A stretch of DNA of 44,038 nt from an uncultured Paracoccaceae bacterium. GTDB lineage: Bacteria; Pseudomonadota; Alphaproteobacteria; Rhodobacterales; Rhodobacteraceae. Location: NCBI GenBank assembly GCA_937920555.1, contig CAKZTM010000026.1, positions 1 to 44,038 of the forward strand, read 5' to 3'. This document shows positions 18,172 through 26,446 of the stretch, one piece after another. A program made the position numbers and the translations under genes. Position 1 is the first letter of the stretch. Each line of letters begins with the position of its first letter. The notes under the pieces were generated by a model. It searched no databases. It saw only the letters and a program-made list of their open reading frames with translations, and had not been told where the DNA came from.

Positions 18172-18885
18172 TCAGTAATTGTTGAAATCATTTTGCCAAT
18201 GATCAACGGTCTTGCCTGCGGCCAAAGGCTTGCCCTCTGCTGCCCATAAAACACCGCGCCGGATCATCTCAAAGGCCGGCCCGTCTGAGATCACATTCGC
18301 CTTGTGCCCAAGCGCGTTGTAATACACCCGACCATGCCCCCATTTGCGGGTCCATGCCACCGGCATCTCCACAGGCCCATTGGCAGAGTGATACCACTCA
18401 ACCACAGGCAGCCGGGTCGTCGCCAACACATCATTGGCCGGATCCACATGTAAATAATATTGCTCCGAGCAAAACGCAAAACCCTCAATGCCCGCCACCA
18501 AAGGATGCTCCGGCTGGGTGATCTCTACCGAATAATCAACACCGTCGCCGCCGGGATGGGCCACCCAATTGGCCCCGGTCATAAATTGCCACAAGACCTG
18601 ATCGCGAAACGCATCACACATGCCACCATGACATCCCGCAAGCCCAACCCCAGACGCCACAGCCTCCGACACATTGACCACCAATTGCTTTTCAATCGTC
18701 CCCATGGTCCAAACCGGCACGATCACATCCAAGGCTTTCAACGCCTCCACATCGGCAAAAGCATCCTGACGGCCCGATACCTCAACATCAAACCCTCCAT
18801 CCTCCAGAATTCCGCGAAAAATACCCGCAACGGCTTCCGGCTCATGTCCATCCCAACCACCCCAAACGACCAACGCTTTTTTCAT
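18172..18885 (-). CDS. ThuA domain protein (trehalose utilisation family)
   Basis: The 237-residue protein is a ThuA-like member of the class I glutamine-amidotransferase fold. It begins KKALVVWGGWDGHEP and contains VGLAGCHGGMCDAF at the nucleophile-elbow position, GGDGVDYSVEI, EHPLVAGIEGF and WGHGRVYYNALGH, all typical of ThuA. ThuA proteins accompany sugar-oxidising pathways, notably trehalose conversion with the dehydrogenase ThuB. Here it stands alone between the lipoprotein and L28 genes, about 11 kb from the ABC sugar operon. The ATG at 18885 follows GGGAGA at good spacing; the frame continues upstream to 18936 but that part is not conserved-looking. Confidence 0.88.
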   Translation of the reverse strand: MKKALVVWGGWDGHEPEAVAGIFRGILEDGGFDVEVSGRQDAFADVEALKALDVIVPVWTMGTIEKQLVVNVSEAVASGVGLAGCHGGMCDAFRDQVLWQFMTGANWVAHPGGDGVDYSVEITQPEHPLVAGIEGFAFCSEQYYLHVDPANDVLATTRLPVVEWYHSANGPVEMPVAWTRKWGHGRVYYNALGHKANVISDGPAFEMIRRGVLWAAEGKPLAAGKTVDHWQNDFNNY

Positions 18886-19061
18886 CTTAAATCTCCCGTT
18901 TGCGCAGAACCTGCCGCAATGACCGGACAGCATCAATGCCCATTCGTTTCAATGTTCCCTAAATATCCCCCGCGCGGAGCGCAAAACGCGTATCACCGAA
19001 GGTGATCGCAACAATCTTGTGATGCGCGCAAGCGCATCGCGGTTTAGTATGCCATTGCCAC

Positions 19062-19090
19062 TTGACGCCTGCCCGCGCGCTGCGTAAAGA
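19062..19090 (+). promoter_or_regulatory. Promoter of rpmB
   Basis: TTGACG (19062-19067) and TAAAGA (19085-19090) are separated by exactly 17 bases, a strong sigma-70-type match. The predicted start near 19097 gives a leader of about 60 bases before the L28 start codon. Confidence 0.65.
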
Positions 19091-19157
19091 AGCGCTTCAA
19101 ATTTCCCGGCCGCCAGAGACTGGTCTGCGGCTGAAACTGCCTCAAAGGACATCTAAT

Positions 19158-19445
19158 ATGTCGCGTGTATGTGAATTATCGGGCAAAGGCCCTATGGTCG
19201 GCAACAATGTCAGCCACGCAAAGAACAGAACCCGTCGCCGGTTTTTGCCGAACCTGAACAATGTAACACTGCGCTCCGATACGCTGGATCGCTCGTTCAG
19301 CATGAAAATTTCGGCAGCAGCCCTGCGCACGGTCGATCACCGTGGCGGTCTGGACGCATTCCTTGCGAAAGCCAAAGACGCTGAGCTGTCGTCAAACGCG
19401 CTCAAAATCAAAAAAGATATCGCGAAAGCTCAAGCCGCAGGCTAA
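19158..19445 (+). CDS. rpmB: 50S ribosomal protein L28
   Basis: L28 is a component of the large ribosomal subunit. The 95-residue protein starts [20 protein letters not shown] and has the basic stretch [14 protein letters not shown], the standard signature of proteobacterial L28. AAAGGA precedes the ATG by nine bases. A good promoter lies upstream and a hairpin follows, so it is a monocistronic unit. The open frame extends upstream to 19062 but the conserved protein begins at 19158. Confidence 0.97.
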   Translation: MSRVCELSGKGPMVGNNVSHAKNRTRRRFLPNLNNVTLRSDTLDRSFSMKISAAALRTVDHRGGLDAFLAKAKDAELSSNALKIKKDIAKAQAAG

Positions 19446-19470
19446 GCCGCCGCACGATCTACAGATTTAA

Positions 19471-19505
19471 CGGCCCGGTGGAGCAATCCGTCGGGCCGCT
19501 TCGTT
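19471..19505 (+). terminator. Probable terminator of rpmB
   Basis: CGGCCCG (19471-19477) pairs with CGGGCCG (19492-19498) across a 14-base loop and is followed by CTTCGTTTT. The position, 25 bases after the rpmB stop, fits a terminator, but the T run is short. Confidence 0.55.
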
Positions 19506-19570
19506 TTGTCACCTTGAGTTTCCCATGACAAAGCATAGATCACAGGGGCACCGATAAGGACATCACCGCC

Positions 19571-20044
19571 ATGCGCTCTCCGATCTTCGCCGCCGCATTC
19601 CTGTTGCCAGCTATGACCTTTGCAGATGGCATTACCGTCGAAGATGCCTATCTGCGCGCATCGGGCCCAATGGCCCGTGCGGCCGCCGCTTTTATGGTGA
19701 TCAAAAATGATACGCAAGCGCCCGTGACGCTTATGGGGGCGACAACAGATGCGGCCAGAACGGTGGAGCTGCACACCCATATCATTGAAGATGACATCGC
19801 CAAAATGCGCGAAATCGAAGACGGCATTACCATCCCGCCCGGCGCCACCCATGAGCTCAAACGGGGCGAAGATCATGTGATGCTGATGGGCCTGACCAAC
19901 AAAATGACAGATGGCGACGTGGTGACACTCACCTTGTCCTTTGCAGATGCGGACCCGGTCACGCTGGATGTGCCGGTGGACAATGAGCGCAAACCGGACC
20001 AAGGCCACAGCGAAATGGACCACTCTGACCATAATAACAACTAG
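19571..20044 (+). CDS. Periplasmic copper chaperone PCuAC
   Basis: PCuAC proteins carry Cu(I) in the periplasm and deliver it to the CuA site of cytochrome oxidase. The 157-residue protein has a signal peptide cut near residue 18 and the copper motif: H68, ten residues, M79, then H102-x-M104. The C-terminus is a His/Asp-rich tail (GHSEMDHSDHNNN) that may bind extra metal. No Sco gene lies next to it, unlike many PCuAC loci. Its stop codon lies inside the left end of the dispersed repeat at 20041-20117. Confidence 0.92.
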   Translation: MRSPIFAAAFLLPAMTFADGITVEDAYLRASGPMARAAAAFMVIKNDTQAPVTLMGATTDAARTVELHTHIIEDDIAKMREIEDGITIPPGATHELKRGEDHVMLMGLTNKMTDGDVVTLTLSFADADPVTLDVPVDNERKPDQGHSEMDHSDHNNN

Positions 20045-20117
20045 AGCGGTTTGCTTTTAACCTGAGGCATCATCCATCACGTAACGCGTTGAAATCTCTG
20101 ATTTCAGAAAGCTCTAG
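20041..20117 (+). repeat. Dispersed intergenic repeat with terminal inverted ends
   Basis: This 77-base unit begins CTAGAGCGGTTTGC and ends GAAAGCTCTAG, so the outer seven bases (CTAGAGC/GCTCTAG) are exact inverted repeats. Inside lies a second inverted repeat, TGAAATC-TCT-GATTTCA. A diverged copy in the opposite orientation is at 1-59, and the ten-base end ACCGCTCTAG recurs alone at 29313-29322. It overlaps the PCuAC stop codon, so it probably forms the 3' end of that mRNA. It resembles a non-autonomous palindromic repeat; no transposase is present. Confidence 0.65.
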
Positions 20118-20323
20118 AACCGGCCATTTATTCCAAAATCACATCGGTTGATACCGACCGCAACGATATCAAGTAGCCCCAGGCAGAACCGGCTCCAACG
20201 ACACCACCCGCAGCAAAAACGGCCATCCCCCTGCCCGGCGTTGAAAAAAAACATGAGCCTGAAAATAAAGCAGCCCCGCCCGGGGGAGCGGAGCTGGTAA
20301 TGCTTGTCAAAGCTGTTGATTTG

Positions 20324-20530
20324 TTAGGAAATCTTCAGGTGTCCGGCGCTCATTTTTCCATTGCGCCCTTCAACCAGCTCAAATTCAACCGCTTGATTGT
20401 CTTCTAATGACCGCAGCCCAGCCTCCTGGACCGCCGTAATGTGCACAAAAATGTCGTTTCCACCGTCTTCAGGCTGAATAAATCCATAGCCCTTGTCGAC
20501 GTTGAACCATTTGACAGTGCCCTTTGCCAT
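20324..20530 (-). CDS. Cold-shock domain protein (CspA family)
   Basis: This 68-residue single OB-fold protein has RNP1 (KGYGFIQ) and RNP2 (DIFVHI) and the opening MAKGTVKWFNVDKG. It binds single-stranded nucleic acid and probably acts as an RNA chaperone; whether it is cold-induced cannot be told from sequence. The gap upstream to terC is 258 bases and divergent, leaving room for the long leader usual in csp genes. Downstream there is a GC-rich block followed by a T-rich stretch on the coding strand (about 20261-20286), too weakly paired to call a terminator. Confidence 0.95.
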   Translation of the reverse strand: MAKGTVKWFNVDKGYGFIQPEDGGNDIFVHITAVQEAGLRSLEDNQAVEFELVEGRNGKMSAGHLKIS

Positions 20531-20740
20531 TGTGGGGTCGTCCTTCTTCTTGACCGGCGCAAGGCCCGCGCCAGCTTCACCCTCGTCTCCATCTGCGTCG
20601 TAAGCCCTCTAATTAGGGAAGGGATATTCAAGTTAGACAGTCAAACTCGGTGACCCAACGTTAACAGAACTGTCTCTGGCGCACAATCTTGCTTGCGAAG
20701 GACAATGATCAAGCGGCTGATACTTGCGCTCGGCGGGCGC

Positions 20741-20769
20741 TTGTGGCTTTGTCTGTCGACAATTTAATA
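20741..20769 (+). promoter_or_regulatory. Weak candidate promoter of the terC gene
   Basis: TTGTGG (20741-20746) and TTAATA (20764-20769) have 17-base spacing and lie about 20 bases before the terC ATG, in the gap divergent from the cold-shock gene. Confidence 0.3.
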
Positions 20770-20788
20770 TTGCTTGGGACACGTACAA

Positions 20789-21592
20789 ATGGCTGAACTG
20801 TTAACTTTTGAGAACTTGGGAAACCTTGGCGTACTGATATTTCTGCAAGCGGTGCTGGGCTTTGACAACCTGCTTTATATCTCAATCGAATCAAAACGCG
20901 CGCCCTTAGCAAGTCAGGCCGCTGTGCGCCGCTGGGGCATCATCATCGCGGTGGCTCTGCGGATTGTTCTTCTGTTTGCCATGGTCTCGCTGATAGACTC
21001 GCTCAAAGATCCGTTCTTCTCGATCAACTGGACCGGCGTGCTTGAAGGCACATTCAATTTCGCCACCATCGTGTTTCTGTTTGGCGGCGCATTTATCATG
21101 TACACAGCCGTCAAAGAGATCCACCACATGCTGTCGGTGCATGATCTGGAACATGAGGGCGAAGACAAATCCAGCAAATCCGCCACCCAAGTGATCTTGT
21201 TGATCGTGTTCATGAACCTGATCTTCAGCTTTGACAGTATCCTCTCGGCCATCGCGATCACCGATATTTTCCCGATCCTTGCCATTGCGATTCTGGTCTC
21301 GGGTGCGGCCATGTTGATCCTTGCAGACGGGGTTGCGGCATTCTTGGAGAAAAACCGCATGTACGAGGTCTTGGGCCTCTTCATCCTGCTGATCGTCGGC
21401 GTCGTCCTTTTGGGCGAAGGCGGGCATCTGGCGCATATGAAGGTCTTCGGCTTCGAGATTGTTCCCATGTCGAAAGCAACCTTCTACTTCTCGGTCTTCG
21501 TCCTGTTCATCGTGGAGATCGTGCAGTCAGGCTACCAACGCAAGCTCGACGCCGAGCGTGGCCGCTTCAAGGATGGCCGGTCGCATCAATAG
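20789..21592 (+). CDS. TerC-family integral membrane protein
   Basis: This 267-residue protein has about seven membrane helices and the TerC hallmarks: LGFDNLLYIS in the first half and FMNLIFSFDSILSAIAITD in the second, each with a conserved membrane Asp likely to bind a metal ion. TerC proteins are linked to tellurite resistance and to manganese export and loading of exported enzymes. A short His/Glu-rich cytoplasmic loop (HDLEHEGEDKSSKS) sits between the halves. ATG 20789 is used; a TTG at 20774 would add five residues. It heads a run of plus-strand genes including xpaC and telA homologues. Confidence 0.93.
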   Translation: MAELLTFENLGNLGVLIFLQAVLGFDNLLYISIESKRAPLASQAAVRRWGIIIAVALRIVLLFAMVSLIDSLKDPFFSINWTGVLEGTFNFATIVFLFGGAFIMYTAVKEIHHMLSVHDLEHEGEDKSSKSATQVILLIVFMNLIFSFDSILSAIAITDIFPILAIAILVSGAAMLILADGVAAFLEKNRMYEVLGLFILLIVGVVLLGEGGHLAHMKVFGFEIVPMSKATFYFSVFVLFIVEIVQSGYQRKLDAERGRFKDGRSHQ

Positions 21593-21683
21593 GGGAAAAC
21601 CACGCCAAGTTTCCCCGCTTGGGCTTCTGGAAACACGCCCGCGCCGTGCTTAAATACGGGGCGGGCGGACATATGGGGATGAC

Positions 21684-21779
21684 ATGAACGCAAGATTTGT
21701 ACCAATGGTGGCGCGGGTGATCCTGATCGCCATCGTGCTCGTATCGGCAACCAGCGCCTTTGGTGCGGTCCTCTCCTGA
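21684..21779 (+). CDS. 31-residue single-span membrane peptide
   Basis: A short open frame encodes MNARFVPMVARVILIAIVLV and eleven more residues. It has a short positively charged start followed by one hydrophobic segment, as in small inner-membrane proteins; a signal-like peptide is also possible. GGGGA stands four bases before the ATG. Its stop TGA overlaps the ATG of the xpaC-like gene by one base (TGATG), which strongly suggests translational coupling. It may be a real subunit or a leader that controls xpaC translation. No family is recognised. Confidence 0.6.
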   Translation: MNARFVPMVARVILIAIVLVSATSAFGAVLS

Positions 21780-22657
21780 TGGCCCAGAAATTCACCGCAA
21801 AACACAGCCCCGGCAGCGACAACGCCTTTCGCGGTCAAAAGGCGCGCAAAGTCAGCAGCACCGCGCGACTGATGTTCCTTCTTCCGCTCCCGCTTCTTTT
21901 GTCGGGCATCGGTGAGATCTTCCAAGGCGACGTCTTTGGCATGGTGTTGGAACTGGGCGGCTTTTCATTGTTGACCCTGTCAGCTTGGCTTTTGAATGAG
22001 GGGCTGAGGGCGGAGGAGCTGTTTCACGCCCGCACCATCGCCAAACCACCGGCCATTCCGCGCAAAATATTTGCAGCCCTTGCCACCGGGCTTGGTGTGA
22101 GCGCCGCGGCCTATGGCGGGGATTTGACCGGCGGGCTGATCAGCTCGGTGATACTTGGCGGGATCGCGGCGGCCGCACAATTGGTGGGCTTCGGGATTGA
22201 TCCCATGCGCGGCAAAGGCATTTCCGGCGATAACGCGTTCGAGGCCGAGCGCGTCGCCCAAGCGGTCGATAAGGCCGAAGCCTATGTGGCCGATATTCTG
22301 GACGCGGCCAAACGGATTGGCGACAAGCCGCTAGAGGCGCGCATTGAACGGCTGGCCGCACGCGCCCGTGATCTGTTTCGTTCTGTGGAAAGTGACCCGC
22401 GCGATCTCAGCCGGGCCCGCAAATTCATGACCGTCTATTTGATGGGTGCGCGCGACGCGACCGCCAAATTCGCCGACATTTATGCCCGCTCGCGCAATGC
22501 GGAGGCCCGTACAAATTACGAGGCCCTGCTGGACGATCTGGAAACCAGTTTCACCGATCACCGCGAGCAGTTGCTGCTGACAAACCAGAGCGATCTGGAC
22601 ATCGAAATTCAAGTTCTGCGCGAGCGGCTCGACCGCGAAGGCGTGCGCACAAGGTAA
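21779..22657 (+). CDS. XpaC-family protein (5-bromo-4-chloroindolyl phosphate hydrolysis family)
   Basis: The 292-residue protein has an N-terminal basic region, hydrophobic segments at about 30-65 and 95-135, and a long charged helical C-terminal half containing AVDKAEAYVADILDAAKRI and ARKFMTVYLMGARDATAKFA, typical of the XpaC family. XpaC was named from a Bacillus phenotype on an indolyl phosphate and its biochemical role is unknown. It commonly sits next to telA, as here (16-base gap). The start overlaps the preceding small frame by one base. Confidence 0.87.
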   Translation: MAQKFTAKHSPGSDNAFRGQKARKVSSTARLMFLLPLPLLLSGIGEIFQGDVFGMVLELGGFSLLTLSAWLLNEGLRAEELFHARTIAKPPAIPRKIFAALATGLGVSAAAYGGDLTGGLISSVILGGIAAAAQLVGFGIDPMRGKGISGDNAFEAERVAQAVDKAEAYVADILDAAKRIGDKPLEARIERLAARARDLFRSVESDPRDLSRARKFMTVYLMGARDATAKFADIYARSRNAEARTNYEALLDDLETSFTDHREQLLLTNQSDLDIEIQVLRERLDREGVRTR

Positions 22658-22673
22658 ATCAGGGAGACCATCC

Positions 22674-23834
22674 ATGTCAGAAGATATTCGGATCAAGGCT
22701 GAAACCACACTTAAAGAGGTCGAAGACGTCACCTCCATGCTCCTGCCCGAACCAAAGGGTGAGCTGATCGCGGTCCAGACCGCCACCGCAGAGGAAAAGG
22801 CCGCGATCGACACCCGCATTGCGGAGTTGGACATGACCAACACCCAATCGATCATCCGCTTTGGGGCCGGTGCGCAAGCAGAATTGCAGGAAATCTCCCA
22901 ATCGATGCTTCAAGGGGTGCGCAACAAGGATGTGGGGCCAGCCGGGGCCTCTTTGCGCGAAATGGTCGGCTCCATTCGCGGCTTTTCCACCTCCGAGCTG
23001 AACCCGAACCGCAAGCGCTCGTGGTGGGAACGGCTGATCGGGGCCGCCAAACCCATGCACAAATTCATGGCCCGTTATGAACAGGTTCAGGGCCAGATCG
23101 ATAAAATCTCCGGTGAGCTGCTGGAACATGAACACCTGCTGCTCAAGGACATTAAGTCGCTCGATCTGCTCTATGCCAAAACCCTCGATTTCTACGATGA
23201 ACTGGCGCTTTACATTGCGGCAGGCGAAGAGAAAATCCGGCTCCTTGATACGATCGACATCCCCGCGCAAGAGGCCGAAGTTGCCAATGCGGCTCAGGAT
23301 GAGGGCGTCCTCAAGGCACAAGCGCTGCGTGACCTGCGCTCGGCCCGCGATGATCTGGAGCGACGGGTCCATGATCTGAAACTGACCCGTCAGGTGACCA
23401 TGCAGTCCCTGCCCTCGATCCGGTTGGTGCAGGAAAATGACAAAAGTCTGGTGACCAAGATCAACTCGACCTTGGTCAACACCGTGCCCTTATGGGAAAC
23501 GCAGTTGGCCCAGGCGGTCACCATCAACCGCTCCCGCGAAGCCGCAGGCGTGGTCAAGGAAGCCAATGACCTGACCAATGAGCTGCTGAAATCCAATGCC
23601 GATAATCTGAAAATGGCCAACCGCGAGGTGCGCGAGCAGATGGAACGCGGCGTGTTTGACATTGAGGCTGTGAAAGCCGCCAATGCCGCCCTGATTGAGA
23701 CGATCGAGGACAGCCTGCGCATCGCCGATGATGGCAAAGCCAAACGCGCATCCGCCGAGGCTGAGCTGATCACCATGGAGGCCGCACTCAAGGACGCGCT
23801 GGGCGCCGCAAAGGCCAAAGCCAGCACGCCGTAG
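22674..23834 (+). CDS. Toxic anion resistance protein TelA family
   Basis: This 386-residue soluble protein is largely alpha-helical. It has the TelA signatures NPNRKRSWWERLIG in the middle, YEQVQGQIDKISGELLEHEHLLLKDI and the C-terminal AANAALIETIEDSLRIADDGKAKR region. TelA homologues are associated with tellurite and cell-envelope antimicrobial tolerance, but the mechanism is not established. A ribosome-binding site GGGAGA precedes the ATG. It is surely co-transcribed with the XpaC gene. No TerD-type calcium-binding protein is present, so this is not a complete ter operon. Confidence 0.92.
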   Translation: MSEDIRIKAETTLKEVEDVTSMLLPEPKGELIAVQTATAEEKAAIDTRIAELDMTNTQSIIRFGAGAQAELQEISQSMLQGVRNKDVGPAGASLREMVGSIRGFSTSELNPNRKRSWWERLIGAAKPMHKFMARYEQVQGQIDKISGELLEHEHLLLKDIKSLDLLYAKTLDFYDELALYIAAGEEKIRLLDTIDIPAQEAEVANAAQDEGVLKAQALRDLRSARDDLERRVHDLKLTRQVTMQSLPSIRLVQENDKSLVTKINSTLVNTVPLWETQLAQAVTINRSREAAGVVKEANDLTNELLKSNADNLKMANREVREQMERGVFDIEAVKAANAALIETIEDSLRIADDGKAKRASAEAELITMEAALKDALGAAKAKASTP

Positions 23835-23970
23835 GAGCATCTGTCTGCGAATAAACGCTTGTTTGGAGCCAATTTCCCGATGATCATCATCAGCGTCTCG
23901 TAATCGTGCCTTAATTTTGGCATACTATCGGCTCATATCAACCCAGAGTCATGTCTGTTTAGAGGTTATC

Positions 23971-24903
23971 ATGCGTACAGTTTCAAAACTGGCAAAAATT
24001 GCCACTCTCTCGATTGCACTGAGTTGCACCGGTGCGCTTTTGCTCACAACTGTGTCCGTCGAGCCGGCTTTCGCCAAAAGCGACAAGGCAAAAGACAAAT
24101 CATCGAAAGACAAGTCTTCAAAGAATAAGGCATCCAAAAGCAAGCGCGCAAAAAACAAGGCAGACAAGAAGACTGACCGGGCGAAATCGGCTCGGACCAA
24201 GCCACAAAAGCCCAAGAAGCGCAAATCTGCCGCATTGGCATCCGAAGAGGTAACGACTGCCGCTGACGGTGCAGAAGAGACGGAACTCTCCAATGGTATG
24301 AAACCCAAAAATATCAGAGCAGCGCTAGGTGCCCTGAATGCCGCCAACGCTTCCGAACAGGCCATGGCAAATGCATCGCCAAACTCAAGAGTTGGCAAGA
24401 TCGCAGCCTATCGCGATCAGGTGCTGGCGAATGAGGAATTACGCGCCTCCCTTGATGAGGCCGAAGCGCTTCACAATCTTTTGGACGCGCCGGATATGAC
24501 GCCAGAAGACTACGCCACCGCGGTCGCGGAAAGTGCCGAACGTCAGGCCGAGCTAGAGGCAAGGATCGCCACGCTGGAGACAGAGATCGAAGCGGCAGAA
24601 GACGACGCTGAATTAGTGACTGCGCTGATAGCGACACAGGAGGATTTGGATCTGGAACGCTCCAACCAGTCGGCATTGGTTGATCCAGCATCTTATTATG
24701 AAAGCCAGCAGGCTATCGCAGACGGTCGCGAGGCTCTTGATGAGCAAGAAGATCTTGCTGGTCAGCTGTTGGATGATGCGGCCAATAAGCCTGTCACCGG
24801 TGAGGTTGTCATAGAAGTTCACCGTCTTTTGGGCCTGCCGGAGCCGGCTGAAGAGGACGACGCGATGCAGGAAGAAGAATTGGCGTCTGTCCCTGAATAT
24901 TAA
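23971..24903 (+). CDS. Exported Lys-rich and acidic coiled-coil protein of unknown function
   Basis: From ATG 23971 (AGAGG just upstream) the protein has 310 residues. A signal peptide ends near A35 (VEPAFA). Next comes a 50-residue stretch made almost only of Lys, Ser, Ala, Asp and Arg, followed by an acidic Ala/Glu-rich helical region (about 140-290) with heptad-like ERQAELEARIATLETEIEAAE. The N-terminal part is a polycation and the rest a polyanion, so it may bridge negatively charged surfaces, but this is a guess. No catalytic motif or known family is visible. It lies 136 bases after telA, so it could have its own promoter. Confidence 0.75.
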   Translation: MRTVSKLAKIATLSIALSCTGALLLTTVSVEPAFAKSDKAKDKSSKDKSSKNKASKSKRAKNKADKKTDRAKSARTKPQKPKKRKSAALASEEVTTAADGAEETELSNGMKPKNIRAALGALNAANASEQAMANASPNSRVGKIAAYRDQVLANEELRASLDEAEALHNLLDAPDMTPEDYATAVAESAERQAELEARIATLETEIEAAEDDAELVTALIATQEDLDLERSNQSALVDPASYYESQQAIADGREALDEQEDLAGQLLDDAANKPVTGEVVIEVHRLLGLPEPAEEDDAMQEEELASVPEY

Positions 24904-25077
24904 AACGACAGTCTTTCGCGCTATTATTTGAGAGCTGGGATTAAACCGGCTTTCAATTTTTTCTCGCGCGCGGGAAGCTGGGTCGCATCCAAAACTCGGA
25001 TGGTTCCATTTCTATCGGGATACATCAAAATTTAACGCCCCTATGGCACATCTTGCAAAATCAAGATGGGAGCCAGA

Positions 25078-26325
25078 ATGGAACCTCAGCTCAGGCTAGG
25101 AATAGCCGCCCTCACGCAATTGGCGTTTGAGGGCGGTGATTTGAATGCGCTGCGAACAGAACTTGTCGCGTCATGTCTGCAAAATACCGCCAGTGCCGCC
25201 AATCTCATGGACCTGTCGGTGATCGATCAACTGCTGGGCCATCAGGCGCAGGGGCTGGACTGGCAAACCAAAGCTCTGGAGACCTGTAGATCCTATCAGA
25301 CCTACCGTCCCGATCCCGGGCGCAAGACCCTGTTGGTCTATGCAGCCCCCCTCCACATGGGGGGCAACACGCCGGTGGAATTTCTTCTGCCCCACGATCA
25401 ATTCGACATTGTCACTTGCTATATTGATCCTGACCTCGATACACCGCCCGCAGTTCCGCCCCATGATGTGGCGTTTTGCGCCGCCCCTGCGGATGCGGAT
25501 GACGCGCAAGCGCTGTTTCAGACCGTCAGGGAATTGAGCGCTGCCACCAACCGCCCGACCCTCAACCTGCCCCGAACCTTGGTCAAACCTGAGCGGGACA
25601 CGCTCCCCCAACTTCTAAACCAAGTGCCCGGCCTTCGCATTCCCCGAACCTTGCGGGTAAGCGCGGGCAGGCTACGTCACACCATTGAAAATCACGCCGA
25701 AGCCGCAGATTTGCAGGATATCGGCAGCTATCCCTACGTGGTCCGCCCGGTGGGCTCTCATGCGGGCTTCGGATTGGCCAAGATTAACACACCGCAAGAA
25801 TTTTCCGACTATCTGGCCCAACGCGAAGAGGATCACTTCTTTGTCGGCGAATTTATCAATTACGCCTCCGATCATGACGGCTGTTTTCGAAAATACCGGA
25901 TTGTGCTGATCGATGGCAAAGCCTTTCCCTGCCACATGGCGATCTCTGATCAATGGAACGTGTGGTACATGAACGCAAAAATGAAGGAAGCACCGCAAAA
26001 ACGGCGCGAAGAGGCGGCCTTTATGGATCAATTTGCCTGCGAGTTCGCCCCGCGCCACGGTCCGGCCATGGAAGCGCTGGCCGCAGGCATCGGGCTGGAA
26101 TATTTCGGGCTGGATTGCGCACAGGATGCGCAAGGCAATCTGGTCGTGTTCGAGGTCGATAACGCCCTGATCGTGCATGACATGGATTGCAAAGCCACAT
26201 TCCCCTATAAAGCCGCCCATATGCAGCGGATTTTCCGGGCCTTTGGCGACATGTTGGAGCGACAGTGCAACCTGCCGGCCCAAGACGCGCCGACAAAGCT
26301 TGAACAGCGCAAAGAACTAGCCTGA
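25078..26325 (+). CDS. ATP-grasp domain protein of unknown specificity
   Basis: The first third (about 1-75) is helical and repeat-like, with CLQNTASAANLMDLSVIDQLL resembling TPR-type packing. The rest is an ATP-grasp ligase: YPYVVRPVGSHAGFGLAKI as the nucleotide-binding loop, FVGEFINYASDHDGCFRKYRI, and FEVDNALIVHD with the Glu-x-x-Asn metal ligands near the end. ATP-grasp enzymes join a carboxylate to an amine or thiol; the partner here is unknown. ATG 25078 has GGAG at good spacing and gives 415 residues; ATG 25066 adds four. There is no obvious peptide precursor or partner gene on either side. It stands between the coiled-coil gene and the SPFH gene. Confidence 0.82.
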   Translation: MEPQLRLGIAALTQLAFEGGDLNALRTELVASCLQNTASAANLMDLSVIDQLLGHQAQGLDWQTKALETCRSYQTYRPDPGRKTLLVYAAPLHMGGNTPVEFLLPHDQFDIVTCYIDPDLDTPPAVPPHDVAFCAAPADADDAQALFQTVRELSAATNRPTLNLPRTLVKPERDTLPQLLNQVPGLRIPRTLRVSAGRLRHTIENHAEAADLQDIGSYPYVVRPVGSHAGFGLAKINTPQEFSDYLAQREEDHFFVGEFINYASDHDGCFRKYRIVLIDGKAFPCHMAISDQWNVWYMNAKMKEAPQKRREEAAFMDQFACEFAPRHGPAMEALAAGIGLEYFGLDCAQDAQGNLVVFEVDNALIVHDMDCKATFPYKAAHMQRIFRAFGDMLERQCNLPAQDAPTKLEQRKELA

Positions 26326-26446
26326 CGCCAAGCCCGCCAAAAAAGGCGACTTTCCCCTACCGTTGCGACACACCGCTTTAAATCCAACACCAGATTGACT
26401 AGATTCCCTTCAACGGCTCACCAAAGCCAACAAAGAGGGACAAAAC

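Noticed and set aside
20128-20310. 60-codon frame on the minus strand just after the cold-shock gene, with one hydrophobic segment
   Set aside because: It could be a small membrane protein, but it lacks a ribosome-binding site and its coding strand has a GC-rich block and T runs more like a transcript end. Kept open but not annotated.
20789-23834. Complete tellurite-resistance (ter) operon
   Set aside because: TerC and TelA are present but no TerA, TerB, TerD, TerE or TerZ gene is seen, so only the partial association is claimed.
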